Shown here in pieces: positions 24,738 through 33,487 of a DNA stretch of 64,000 nucleotides. The DNA lies in NCBI GenBank assembly GCA_913775095.1, contig CAJYIW010000024.1:1-64000 (forward strand). The letters run 5' to 3'. How positions within the stretch are numbered: position 1 is the first letter of the stretch; the number at the start of each line of letters is the position of its first letter. The notes under the pieces are model-generated. The model searched no databases. It was not told the origin of the DNA and saw only the letters and a list, made by a program, of their open reading frames with translations. The DNA comes from an uncultured Siphonobacter sp. Its GTDB lineage: Bacteria; Bacteroidota; Bacteroidia; Cytophagales; Spirosomataceae. The translations under genes were made by a program, and so were the position numbers.

Positions 24738-25952
24738 ATGAAAACATCTTTGGGTCATTTAACCTATTGCAGCAATATTCACCCCGGCGAACGCTGGGAG
24801 GATCACTTTAACGCTCTTCAAGCCAGTATTCCCGACATTCGACAATCACTCGCTCCCGGGAAACCCTTTGGCGTCGGTTTACGAGTGGCGGGTCAGGCCA
24901 GTAAAGACCTGTTACTCGAACCCAACCTGAAGCCTTTTCAGGAATGGCTGAAGGATCAGAATGCTTATGTCTTTACCATGAATGGCTTCCCGTATGGTGG
25001 CTTTCATGATACCATAGTGAAGGCAAACGTCCACGCTCCTGACTGGATTCAGCCCGAACGCCGCGATTATACCATTCGTTTGTTCCAGATTCTTTCGCAG
25101 TTATTGCCCGAAGGCATGCGGGGCAGCATTTCTACGTCTCCGCTGACCTACCGCCACTGGTGGCCGCAGGAAGTCAGCCAGGCGGAAGCCTTTCAGCAGG
25201 CGACGCACCATATTCTGGAAGTAGTGCTGACTCTCCTTCAGATCAACCAGAAAACGGGCCAGTTATTACACCTGAATCTGGAACCCGAACCCGATGGCTT
25301 ACTCGAAAACTCCGCTGAATTCATTGCCTGGTTTAACGATCAGTTGTTATTCAATGGAGTTCCGTATCTGGTACAGAAAGCCGGATTAACCGAAACCGAA
25401 GCAGAGGAGGCTCTCCGCACGCACATACAGGTTTGTTACGATGTCTGTCACTTTGCGGTAGAATTTGAAAACCAAACCCAGGCCATCGACCTGTTTGAAC
25501 AGGAAGGCATTGGCATCGGTAAAGTTCAGATCAGTTCGGCCCTGAAAGTGGATTTTGATACGCAGATCGAAGAAAAGCTGGAGCTCCTCCAACGTTTCGA
25601 CGAGCCGACGTATCTGCATCAGGTCGTTGCCCGACATCAGGATACTTTACTCAAATACCCCGACCTGAACGCCGCACTCTGGGAGGCTGACCCGACCGGG
25701 CAATGGCGGATTCATTACCACGTTCCCCTGTTTCTGGAGCACTACGGATTATTACAATCCACGCAGCAGGAGATTGTGCAGGTGCTGAACCGGCAGAAAC
25801 GAAAACCGTTTACCGAGCATCTGGAAGTGGAGACCTATACCTGGGGAGTGCTACCCTCTGAATCACAGTTACCCATCACGGAATCCATTACCCGCGAAAT
25901 GAAATGGGTGCTCGATCACATCGAACTCGGCACGCGGATTGACCTCAATTAA
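24738..25952 (+). CDS. eboE: EboE, xylose isomerase-like TIM barrel protein
   Basis: A 404-residue protein of the metabolite traffic/EboE family, a sugar isomerase-like TIM barrel. Acidic and His residues suitable for metal binding occur in HLNLEPEPDGLLEN (near residue 174), VCYDVCHFAVEFE (near 231) and KVQISSALKVDF (near 259). It starts MKTSLGHLTYCSNIHPGE, which is typical of the family. The reaction is unknown. It is 26 bp from eboF, so the two are surely co-transcribed. Confidence 0.88.
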   Translation: MKTSLGHLTYCSNIHPGERWEDHFNALQASIPDIRQSLAPGKPFGVGLRVAGQASKDLLLEPNLKPFQEWLKDQNAYVFTMNGFPYGGFHDTIVKANVHAPDWIQPERRDYTIRLFQILSQLLPEGMRGSISTSPLTYRHWWPQEVSQAEAFQQATHHILEVVLTLLQINQKTGQLLHLNLEPEPDGLLENSAEFIAWFNDQLLFNGVPYLVQKAGLTETEAEEALRTHIQVCYDVCHFAVEFENQTQAIDLFEQEGIGIGKVQISSALKVDFDTQIEEKLELLQRFDEPTYLHQVVARHQDTLLKYPDLNAALWEADPTGQWRIHYHVPLFLEHYGLLQSTQQEIVQVLNRQKRKPFTEHLEVETYTWGVLPSESQLPITESITREMKWVLDHIELGTRIDLN

Positions 25953-25978
25953 TACCCGGCCTTATTCTTAGTTAAACC

Positions 25979-27346
25979 ATGCAAAAAACGGTTGTTATTG
26001 ACGTAGTTGCGTTGAGCAAGAGTGTGATTGGCGAATACACGCCTTTCTTGAGCAATTACCTCAAAACCAGAAATATACAGACCATTACTCCCGTTTTTCC
26101 GGCCGTTACCACGACTTCACAAAGTGTGTACGTAACCGGAAAATGGCCGAGTGAAAATGGGATCGTCGCCAACGGCTGGTACGATCACGAAGATGCCGAA
26201 ATCAAGTTCTGGAAGCAGTCCAATCATCTGGTAAAGGGTGAAAAAATATGGGAAGCGGCCCGTAAGGTGGATCCTAAATTCACGGTTTCCAAGATGTTCT
26301 GGTGGTATAATATGTACTCATCGGCAGACTGGTCGGTTACGCCCCGGCCCCAGTATCACGCCGACGGTGTAAAGGCCCCTGACTGTTACGCGTATCCTCC
26401 GGAATTACGCGATCAGTTGCAGGAAAAATTCGGACAATTTCCGCTATTCAGCTTCTGGGGACCGAACGCCAATATCAAATCGACCCAGTGGATTGCCGAT
26501 GCTTCCATCTGGGTTGATCAGCAGCATGACCCGACGTTAACGCTGATTTACCTGCCGCATCTGGATTATTGTCTGCAAAAATTTGGTCTGGATTTCGGGA
26601 ACATCAAGCAGGAACTCGGGGAGATTGACCGCGTGCTGAAGCAGTTGATTGAGTATTACCAGCAAAAGAACGCGAAGATTATTCTGCTTTCCGAATATGG
26701 GATTAACGACGTAAATCGTCCCGTTCACCTGAACCGTATTCTGCGGGAAGCCGGCTTAATTTCCGTGCGAACGGAACGCTGGTATGAATTGCTCGATGCG
26801 GGCGTATCCGAAGCTTTTGCCGTGTCTGACCACCAGATTGCACACGTGTATGTGAAGGATAAATCCCGGATTCCTTTCGTAAAACAGTTACTCGAAAAAG
26901 TGCCGGGCGTACGACTGGTGCTGGATGAGGCTGGTAAACGCGAGCATCACATTGATCATAACCGCTCGGGCGACCTGGTATTAATGGCTGAAACGGATAG
27001 CTGGTTCACGTATTACTACTGGCTCGACGATAAAAAGGCCCCCGATTACGCTCATTTGGTAGACATTCACCGCAAGCCGGGATATGATCCGGTTGAGATG
27101 TTTATGGATCCCAAAAATCCATTAATCAAGCTTCGGGCGGGTTATAAGCTGGCTCGCAAACTCATGGGCTTCCGCTATTTAATGGACGTCATTCCACTCG
27201 ACGCCACCTTAATCAAAGGTTCGCACGGAGCAGTATATGCTCCAAAAGAATTCCATCCGGTGTTCATTTCGGATCAGCCGACGGGCAAGTCAAATCTACT
27301 GGCTACGGACGTGTACGACCTGATCTGGCAGCATTTGAATAGCTAA
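25979..27346 (+). CDS. eboF: EboF, nucleotide pyrophosphatase/phosphodiesterase-like protein
   Basis: A 455-residue alkaline phosphatase superfamily protein. The nucleophile Thr lies in FPAVTTTSQSVYVTGKWP (near residue 43), and metal ligands are expected in LSEYGINDV and SDHQIAHVY and in the C-terminal GSHGAVYAP. No signal peptide is seen. The first metal-ligand region reads VIDVVALS. It ends the ebo cluster. Its final 26 codons have a diverged duplicate about 60 bp downstream, and a 14-bp piece appears a third time, all among palindromic repeats. Confidence 0.86.
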   Translation: MQKTVVIDVVALSKSVIGEYTPFLSNYLKTRNIQTITPVFPAVTTTSQSVYVTGKWPSENGIVANGWYDHEDAEIKFWKQSNHLVKGEKIWEAARKVDPKFTVSKMFWWYNMYSSADWSVTPRPQYHADGVKAPDCYAYPPELRDQLQEKFGQFPLFSFWGPNANIKSTQWIADASIWVDQQHDPTLTLIYLPHLDYCLQKFGLDFGNIKQELGEIDRVLKQLIEYYQQKNAKIILLSEYGINDVNRPVHLNRILREAGLISVRTERWYELLDAGVSEAFAVSDHQIAHVYVKDKSRIPFVKQLLEKVPGVRLVLDEAGKREHHIDHNRSGDLVLMAETDSWFTYYYWLDDKKAPDYAHLVDIHRKPGYDPVEMFMDPKNPLIKLRAGYKLARKLMGFRYLMDVIPLDATLIKGSHGAVYAPKEFHPVFISDQPTGKSNLLATDVYDLIWQHLNS

Positions 27347-27364
27347 ACAACTACTAAATTCCCC

Positions 27365-27400
27365 ACTCCCGTGGCTGGTGAAGACACCAGCCACGGGAGT
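27365..27400. repeat. 16-bp perfect REP-like palindrome after eboF
   Basis: ACTCCCGTGGCTGGTG (27365-27380) and its exact reverse complement (27385-27400) flank the loop AAGA. It could act as a terminator-like stem but has no T-run. Confidence 0.95.
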
Positions 27401-27404
27401 GATT

Positions 27405-27488
27405 TTTATTTCAGACCAGTCCCTGGGTAAAGCAGAGTTATTTGCTACGGATGTATATGATTTGATCTGGCAATATCTGACTAGTTGA
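27405..27488 (+). pseudogene. Diverged duplicate of the eboF 3' end
   Basis: Translation gives FISDQSLGKAELFATDVYD then LIWQYLTS and a stop. The intact eboF ends FISDQPTGKSNLLATDVYD then LIWQHLNS and a stop. The two are 28 codons long, in frame, and about three quarters identical; many differences are at third positions, so the copy was coding for some time after duplication. The rest of the second eboF copy is missing; palindromic repeats flank the remnant on both sides. It is not a functional gene. Confidence 0.85.
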
Positions 27489-27499
27489 ACCCTATTCCC

Positions 27500-27700
27500 C
27501 CGTGGCTGGTGTCTTCACCAGACATTTTTATGTAGCTGGTGAAGACACCAGCCACGGGGGAGCATTTGAATAGCCAGAAGGGGAAAATCCCGGCGACTTC
27601 ATTCGCCACCGCAATTCCCCACGCAGTCGCTCGGCTTTTCATCCCCGTGGCTGGTGAGGATACCGGCCACGGGAGTAGGTGAATACACCAGCCAAAGCAG
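27500..27700. repeat. Further REP-like palindromes and a third scrap of eboF tail
   Basis: GGCTGGTG/CACCAG arms recur at about 27502-27524, 27533-27558 and 27641-27667. Between them AGCATTTGAATAGC (27561-27574) exactly matches the final codons of eboF. From 27700 to 27842 the DNA is AT-rich and should contain the promoter of the VOC gene. Confidence 0.8.
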
Positions 27701-27842
27701 TAAACCCACCTTTAAAGGAGATTCCGGTAAGCTCCTTTTTTCCTATATCTATAAATAAATTACAACTTATAATTTTAATAGTTATAAAATTTACTTATCA
27801 TTGTCTTCCGTTACCCGTTCCTCTACTCTTACTTATTGAGCT

Positions 27843-28241
27843 ATGGCACAAATCAAAGCTTACCTGATGTTTGGCGGTAATTGCCTGGAAGCCATGAACT
27901 TCTACAAACAATGCTTCGGCGGTGAATTTGATTGCATGACGTACGAGAACTCACCCATGCCTATTCCCGAAGAGGTAAAGTCGAAAATCATGCATTCGCG
28001 GTTAAAAAACCAGTCGCTTGAACTCATGGCAGCCGACGATGTTCAGCACAAGTCCGTGCATTCCGGCAATATGGTTACCCTCAACGTCACTTGTAACTCT
28101 CAGGAAGAAATCAAGCGTATTTTCAAAGGCCTTGCCCAGGGCGGGCGTATCACCATGCCTCTGCAGGATACGTTCTGGGGATCTAAGTTTGGAACGCTGA
28201 CTGATAAATACGGCATCAAATGGATGCTGAATTGCGACTAA
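27843..28241 (+). CDS. VOC family (PhnB/glyoxalase-like) protein
   Basis: A 132-residue protein with the two beta-alpha-beta-beta-beta modules of the vicinal-oxygen-chelate superfamily, PhnB/DUF1428-like branch: it opens IKAYLMFGGNCLEAMNFYKQ and ends DKYGIKWMLNC, both typical. These small proteins often bind a metal and act on varied substrates or resistance compounds; the substrate here is unknown. It is a single gene with a strong terminator. Confidence 0.88.
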   Translation: MAQIKAYLMFGGNCLEAMNFYKQCFGGEFDCMTYENSPMPIPEEVKSKIMHSRLKNQSLELMAADDVQHKSVHSGNMVTLNVTCNSQEEIKRIFKGLAQGGRITMPLQDTFWGSKFGTLTDKYGIKWMLNCD

Positions 28242-28269
28242 ACCTATAAGCACCTTTATACTTCATTTC

Positions 28270-28301
28270 GAATAGCGACTCTAAAGTCGCTATTTTTTTT
28301 A
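28270..28301 (+). terminator. Terminator after the VOC gene
   Basis: AATAGCGACT pairs with AGTCGCTATT around CTAA, followed by eight T. Confidence 0.92.
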
Positions 28302-28389
28302 TTCAATATATATCGTTTATAATCATTTTATCTACAAAAGATAGAATATGAACAATTATTATATACATTTGACTAAAATGTACAGCCAC

Positions 28390-29424
28390 ATGAATGACTA
28401 TCTGAAGGGTCGCGGAGCTCAATTGAATACGCCCAATCGGTTTCTTAAACAGCGTTTCGAGGAAGAAGAGGAAATCCAGTCTTTACCACAAACGAAGTTT
28501 TTTACCGAAACACCGAAGAAGATCATTAGTACTTTTTCCAGTCCTGACTTGCCCATCGGAAAATCCATTAACCCCTATCAGGGCTGCGAACACGGCTGCA
28601 TTTATTGTTATGCCCGTAACTCTCACGAGTACTGGGGCTTTTCGGCCGGGCTGGACTTTGAGACCAAAATCATGGTCAAGCGAAATGCGGCTCAGTTACT
28701 GGAAGAGCAGTTTATGAAGAAAAGCTGGGAACCCGCTCCCATTGAGTTATCGGGTAATACGGACTGTTACCAGCCCGCCGAGAAGAAATTCGGATTAACC
28801 CGGAGTTTGTTGAAGGTCTTTTTAAAGTACCGGAATCCCGTGGGCATGATCACGAAAAACGCCCTGATTCTGCGGGATCTTGATTTGCTGAGCGAGCTGG
28901 CGGCTCTTCGACTCGTTCACGTTTACATTTCCATCACCAGCCTGAATGAAGAACTCCGGCAGGCCATGGAACCCCGGACGGTTACTTCAGCTAAGCGATT
29001 ACGGGTAATTGAGCAGTTGACCGCAGCGGGCGTTCCCGTGGGTGTGATGTCGGCTCCCATTATTCCGGGTCTGAATGATCAGGAAATTCCTAAAATTCTG
29101 GAAGCCGCCGCTCAGGCCGGAGCGTTGACGGCAGGATACACCGTCGTACGACTGAATGGAGCCATTGCCGAGTTATTTGAAGACTGGATTCGTAAAAGCT
29201 TCCCCGACCGGGCCGATAAGGTTCTGAACCAGATTCGGGACTGCCACGGCGGGCAGCTGAGTGACAGCCGCTGGAACGTTCGAATGATGGGCGAAGGCAG
29301 GATTGCCGAACACATTCGTCAATTGCATCGCATTTCCTGCAATCGGTATCTGGCCCATCGCGTCATGCCTCCTTACGACCTCAGCCAGTTCAGAAAAGAC
29401 GGCATGCAGATGAAACTCTTCTAA
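28390..29424 (+). CDS. PA0069-type radical SAM protein (spore photoproduct lyase-like)
   Basis: A 344-residue radical SAM protein. The [4Fe-4S] motif is CEHGCIYCYARNSHEYWG (CxxxCxxC near residue 68), typical of the PA0069/SplB-related group, and the N-terminal GRGAQLNTPNRF is the family opener. Its substrate is unknown; DNA or tRNA repair has been suggested for relatives. I chose ATG 28390, which gives the usual MNDYLKGRGAQ start; ATGs at 28348 and 28378 are in frame upstream. Confidence 0.85.
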   Translation: MNDYLKGRGAQLNTPNRFLKQRFEEEEEIQSLPQTKFFTETPKKIISTFSSPDLPIGKSINPYQGCEHGCIYCYARNSHEYWGFSAGLDFETKIMVKRNAAQLLEEQFMKKSWEPAPIELSGNTDCYQPAEKKFGLTRSLLKVFLKYRNPVGMITKNALILRDLDLLSELAALRLVHVYISITSLNEELRQAMEPRTVTSAKRLRVIEQLTAAGVPVGVMSAPIIPGLNDQEIPKILEAAAQAGALTAGYTVVRLNGAIAELFEDWIRKSFPDRADKVLNQIRDCHGGQLSDSRWNVRMMGEGRIAEHIRQLHRISCNRYLAHRVMPPYDLSQFRKDGMQMKLF

Positions 29425-29481
29425 AAAGAAAAGACCGCTCACTTGCGTAAGCAGCCTTTGCAGATTTTGATATATCCTTTA

Positions 29482-29997
29482 TTATTTAGGAATAACGTTG
29501 AAGTTCAGATACGACCCTGCGGGTAAGGTCTGTCCAAACGCTTTTGCTTTTTCAACAATCATCGCATCAAGCCCGGTTGGGTTGGTTACATTGATATTGT
29601 ATCTGAAAGTAGCACTGTTAGCCGTTACAGGATCGGCCAGGTATGTCAAAGTAGCTCCCGTAGTAGTCTTCATAGTAATCGTCTTATTATCAGAGCCTAG
29701 CGTCCACGTTCCTTTTTCAGGTTGTGTAGAGCCATCCAGGGGACTTCTTTCAAAGGTACCATCGTTTTTGAACGTCACGTAAAACGCTCCTAAGGCGTCA
29801 ATCAAATTCACTGAACTTCCTTTCGTATACACATTAAGTTCAAAACCTGAAGGAGTTATACCTTTCACGCTCTGTGCCTGCCAGGTCTTCGACAGATTTG
29901 CCTTCACAGCGGCTTCTGACGATCCGTTTTCGTTATCTTTCTTGCAACCAAAAATTAATGCCGTTGATAAGGCTAAGAACATTAAGCTCTTTTTCAT
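29482..29997 (-). CDS. Lipocalin-like lipoprotein, unknown function
   Basis: A 171-residue lipoprotein: signal MKKSLMFLALSTALIFGC with the lipidated Cys at 18, followed by a Lys/Asp/Ser-rich linker. The mature part reads KTWQAQSVKG, then KNDGTFERS and GTWTLGSDNKTITMK, the pattern of lipocalin-like (DUF4923/DUF5004-like) proteins of Bacteroidota. It should sit on a membrane facing the periplasm. No partner is obvious; the next gene upstream on the strand is polA, about 200 bp further on. Confidence 0.75.
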   Translation of the reverse strand: MKKSLMFLALSTALIFGCKKDNENGSSEAAVKANLSKTWQAQSVKGITPSGFELNVYTKGSSVNLIDALGAFYVTFKNDGTFERSPLDGSTQPEKGTWTLGSDNKTITMKTTTGATLTYLADPVTANSATFRYNINVTNPTGLDAMIVEKAKAFGQTLPAGSYLNFNVIPK

Positions 29998-30200
29998 GTA
30001 CTTTTTGTTTTTTGGGGACGGGAATTGGACTCACTAGCGGTTGAACACATTTCCATTCCGGGTTTGAGAGTATACTATGTACGTAAAAAGTTACGTACGG
30101 GCTTTGGGGCAAACGGTCTTAACTCTTCACGAATATACTAGCTTTTGATTCTCAGCCCTCTAAGTCCCTAACGATTTATATGAACCCGCCAGGCATGGAC

Positions 30201-33026
30201 TTAGTGAGCCTCCAGCCAGTTCTGACCTACGCCCATTCCGGTTTCCATTTTCACCGATAAGGGTAAGGCATGCACCATCAGATTGTTAACGTTTTCGCGG
30301 AGGTAATCCAGTTCACTCACGTGAGCATCAAAAACCAGTTCGTCATGCACCGTCAGAATCATGCGGGATTTTAGTTTTTCCTTGCGGATAAAGTCCTGCA
30401 CTTTAACCATGGCTACCTTCATAATATCCGCCGCCGAACCCTGAATGGGGGCATTGATGGCGTTTCGTTCGGCATAACCCCGATCGGTCTGGTTACCGGA
30501 ATTGATGTTAGGTAAATAACGGCGGCGGCCTAAAATGGTTTCGGCGAAACCCGTTTCCCGCACCTTGCTGATGCTTTCATCCATGTATTCCTTCACCGCC
30601 GGAAACTCACGGAAATAGTTATCAATCAATTCCTTGGCTTCCGTCCGGGAGACTTCTACCTGCTGCGACAGACCAAAAGCCGACACCCCGTAAATAATAC
30701 CGAAGTTCACCGTTTTGGCTTTTCTCCGCATGTCGGACGTAACTTCCTCCAGCGGAACGTGGAACACCTTACTGGCCGTGGCCCGGTGAACGTCAAGTCC
30801 TTGATTGAAGGCTTCCGTCATACTCGCATCCCCCGAGAACGCGGCCATGATGCGTAACTCAATCTGGGAGTAATCGGCAGACAAAATCACGTGGTCGGCG
30901 TCGCGGGGAATAAAGGCTTTCCGAATTTCCCGACCTCTCGCCGTGCGAATCGGAATGTTTTGCAGGTTCGGATTCGTGGAGGAAAGTCGGCCCGTAGCCG
31001 TTACCGCCTGATTAAAACTGGTATGCAGACGTCCCGTTTTCGGAGAAATCAATGCGGGCAAGGCATCTACATACGTTGATTTCAGTTTCTGCAATTCCCG
31101 GAAGTCCAGAATCTTACGGACAATTTCGTGCTTGGATTCCAGCCCCAACAGCACGTCTTCCCCCGTCATGTACTGACCCGTTTTTGTTTTTCTTGCTTTC
31201 GGATCCAGGTGTAGCTTTTCAAAGAGAATTTCGCCTAACTGCTTCGGAGAGGAGATGTTGAACTCCTGCCCGGCCAGCTCCCAGGTTTTCTGCTGGGTAT
31301 CCCGAAGATCGGTATCAAGTTGGCTGGAAAGCTCTTTCAGGAAGTCCAGGTCCAGACGAACCCCTTCCGACTCCACCTCCGAAAGCACCCGGGCCAATGG
31401 CATTTCCACTTCCTCAAACAGCGAAACCAGTTTCTGATTCTCTTTGAGCATCGGATTCAGCACTTCCTTCAGTTGCAGCGTAACGTCCGCGTCTTCTGCG
31501 GCGTATTCCTTGATTTTCTCCAGGTCTACGTCCCGCATATTTCCCTGGTTCTTTCCTTTTTTTCCGATAAGTTCCTCAATGGCAACCGGCGTATAATTCA
31601 GATACGTTTCGGCCAGAATATCCATATTATGCCGTTTTTCGGGCTCAATCAGGTAATGGGCCAGCATGGTATCGTAGAGCTTTCCTTTTACCTCGATGTC
31701 GTAATTGGCCAGAACGGTCAGGTCATACTTGATATTCTGGGCAATTTTCTCAACCGCTTCATTTTCAAATACGGACCGAAAATCTTCGACAATCGCCTGA
31801 GCCGCTTCCCGATCCACGGGAACGGGTACGTAGAAGGCCTCGCCAACGCGATAGGAAAAAGAAATCCCGATCAAATTCGCTTCGATAGTGGACAAATCCG
31901 TCGTCTCGGTATCAAAGCAGATTGCTTCCTGTAAATTCAGGTAGTGAGCCAGTGACTGCCGTAACTCGGGCGTATCAATCAGCTGGTAATCGTGAACAGT
32001 ATCATGAACCGTCCGGCGAATGGCGGGGGTTTCCCACTGGGATGCTACTTCAGCACTCGTGCCTTCCGTCACCGCAGCGGACCCGAACAAGTCCATCTGA
32101 GCCGTGGGTGCTTTAGCCCTGGTTGTTCTGGCGACGGGTTCAGCCACGGGAGCTTCCTCGCCCAACATCCGCTTGCGAAGGTTTCTAAATTCCAGTTCAT
32201 CCAGTAAAGCAGACAGGGTTTCCCGGTTGGGTTCGCAGAGTTCCAGAGCCTTTTCATCAAACTCAATCGGGACATTTTGCTCGATCAGAGCCAGTTCTTT
32301 CGATAACAGTCCCTGTTCGGCAAAGGTGCGGACGTTCTCCGCCATCTTCCCTTTGAGCTGGTCCACGTTAGCAATCAGGTTTTCAACGGAGCCGTATTCC
32401 GCAATGAGTTTTACGGCCGTTTTTTCACCGATACCCGGAATGCCCGGAATATTATCAACGGCATCGCCCATCAAACCCAGCAAGTCCACGACCTGATCAA
32501 CATTGCTGATGCCCCAGCGGTCACAAACCTCCTGGGGACCCATGATTTCCACGTCCTTACCCATGAAGGCTGGTTTGTACAGCTTCACATGTTCTTCCAC
32601 GAGCTGACCGTAATCTTTGTCGGGAGTCATCATATACACCTCGAAGCCGCCCGCCGCCGAAGCTTTTTTGGCGAGCGTTCCGATGATGTCATCGGCTTCG
32701 TAGCCGTCCAGAATCAGAACCGGAATGCAGAGAGCTTCGCACAAACGCTTGACGTAGGGAATAGCAATGGTAATGTCTTCCGGCTGCTGCTGACGCTGAG
32801 CTTTGTAAGCCTCAAATCGGGTATGCCGGAAGGTAGGTTTGGGAGTATCAAAAGCAACGCCTAAGTGCGTTGGATTTTCCTTACGAATGACTTCTAACAA
32901 GGTATTTGTAAAACCAAAAATGGCACTGGTATTCATGCCGGAGGTGGTAATACGGGGAGTTTTGGCGAAAGCGAAGTGAGCCCGGTAAATCAGGGCCATC
33001 GCGTCCAGAAGAAATAGTTTTTTCAT
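30201..33026 (-). CDS. polA: DNA polymerase I
   Basis: A 941-residue DNA polymerase I. It has an N-terminal 5'-nuclease domain (residues 1-290, with ILDGYEADDIIGT and the helix-hairpin-helix GIPGIGEKTA), a 3'-5' exonuclease domain whose ICFDTETTDL keeps the catalytic Asp and Glu, so proofreading should be active, and the family A polymerase domain with motif A (ILSADYSQIELR), motif B (RRKAKTVNFGIIYG) and motif C (TVHDELVFD). It works in Okazaki fragment maturation and repair. The 150-residue insert around residues 290-340 is a variable linker. Length is normal. Confidence 0.98.
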   Translation of the reverse strand: MKKLFLLDAMALIYRAHFAFAKTPRITTSGMNTSAIFGFTNTLLEVIRKENPTHLGVAFDTPKPTFRHTRFEAYKAQRQQQPEDITIAIPYVKRLCEALCIPVLILDGYEADDIIGTLAKKASAAGGFEVYMMTPDKDYGQLVEEHVKLYKPAFMGKDVEIMGPQEVCDRWGISNVDQVVDLLGLMGDAVDNIPGIPGIGEKTAVKLIAEYGSVENLIANVDQLKGKMAENVRTFAEQGLLSKELALIEQNVPIEFDEKALELCEPNRETLSALLDELEFRNLRKRMLGEEAPVAEPVARTTRAKAPTAQMDLFGSAAVTEGTSAEVASQWETPAIRRTVHDTVHDYQLIDTPELRQSLAHYLNLQEAICFDTETTDLSTIEANLIGISFSYRVGEAFYVPVPVDREAAQAIVEDFRSVFENEAVEKIAQNIKYDLTVLANYDIEVKGKLYDTMLAHYLIEPEKRHNMDILAETYLNYTPVAIEELIGKKGKNQGNMRDVDLEKIKEYAAEDADVTLQLKEVLNPMLKENQKLVSLFEEVEMPLARVLSEVESEGVRLDLDFLKELSSQLDTDLRDTQQKTWELAGQEFNISSPKQLGEILFEKLHLDPKARKTKTGQYMTGEDVLLGLESKHEIVRKILDFRELQKLKSTYVDALPALISPKTGRLHTSFNQAVTATGRLSSTNPNLQNIPIRTARGREIRKAFIPRDADHVILSADYSQIELRIMAAFSGDASMTEAFNQGLDVHRATASKVFHVPLEEVTSDMRRKAKTVNFGIIYGVSAFGLSQQVEVSRTEAKELIDNYFREFPAVKEYMDESISKVRETGFAETILGRRRYLPNINSGNQTDRGYAERNAINAPIQGSAADIMKVAMVKVQDFIRKEKLKSRMILTVHDELVFDAHVSELDYLRENVNNLMVHALPLSVKMETGMGVGQNWLEAH

Positions 33027-33156
33027 GCAATCGCTGCGTTTCTGGGTTGCAAGTTAAGGGTTGAACCCGCTAATTGACTCGGCGGTTCATCAATTTATCC
33101 GCTTTGAAATCCGCCCCAAACAGGGGTTTCATCGGCACTCGTGACTCGTCCATCAA

Positions 33157-33184
33157 AAAACCCCGACCACAAAGCCGGGGTTTC
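33157..33184 (-). terminator. Terminator after the small Cys-rich gene
   Basis: On the minus strand AAACCCCGGC pairs with GTCGGGGTTT around TTTGTG and is followed by TTTTG. It separates this gene from polA. Confidence 0.8.
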
Positions 33185-33204
33185 GTATGCATCATGAGCA
33201 GTGG

Positions 33205-33375
33205 CTACTGCTTCGGTAAAGCTTCTGCCTTAAGGTCTTCAAATTTGGCTACTCCGCAGGAGCCGCAACCTTTCGCACAGCCGCCCGATTTTCTCAGGCT
33301 GAACTGTTTTCTGAACTGGTTACCCATATAGGCCAAAGCTCCCAGAAATAAAATGGCGATGATAGCGGTTTCCAT
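33205..33375 (-). CDS. Small Cys-rich membrane protein (FeoB-associated type)
   Basis: A 56-residue protein: METAIIAILFLGALAYMG forms one membrane helix, followed by a basic stretch and the Cys cluster GGCAKGCGSCGVAK (four Cys). This is the layout of FeoB-associated Cys-rich membrane proteins, small partners of iron transporters, although no feoB is in the window. I chose ATG 33375; a TTG 21 bases upstream is also open. Confidence 0.75.
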   Translation of the reverse strand: METAIIAILFLGALAYMGNQFRKQFSLRKSGGCAKGCGSCGVAKFEDLKAEALPKQ

Positions 33376-33487
33376 AGTTTCTACTTTTTCAGACAACGCT
33401 CAAAAAGGTTGTTTTTGTTCAGGGAAGGGTCATAATCTTAAACCCTTTCAAAAATCAAACTTTTCAAACCGAATCAAACCTTCATCC

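Noticed and set aside
27405-27488. Read-through C-terminal extension of eboF
   Set aside because: eboF has its own TAA stop at 27344-27346, and a palindrome separates the two; the downstream copy repeats the end of the protein and is better explained as a duplicated remnant.
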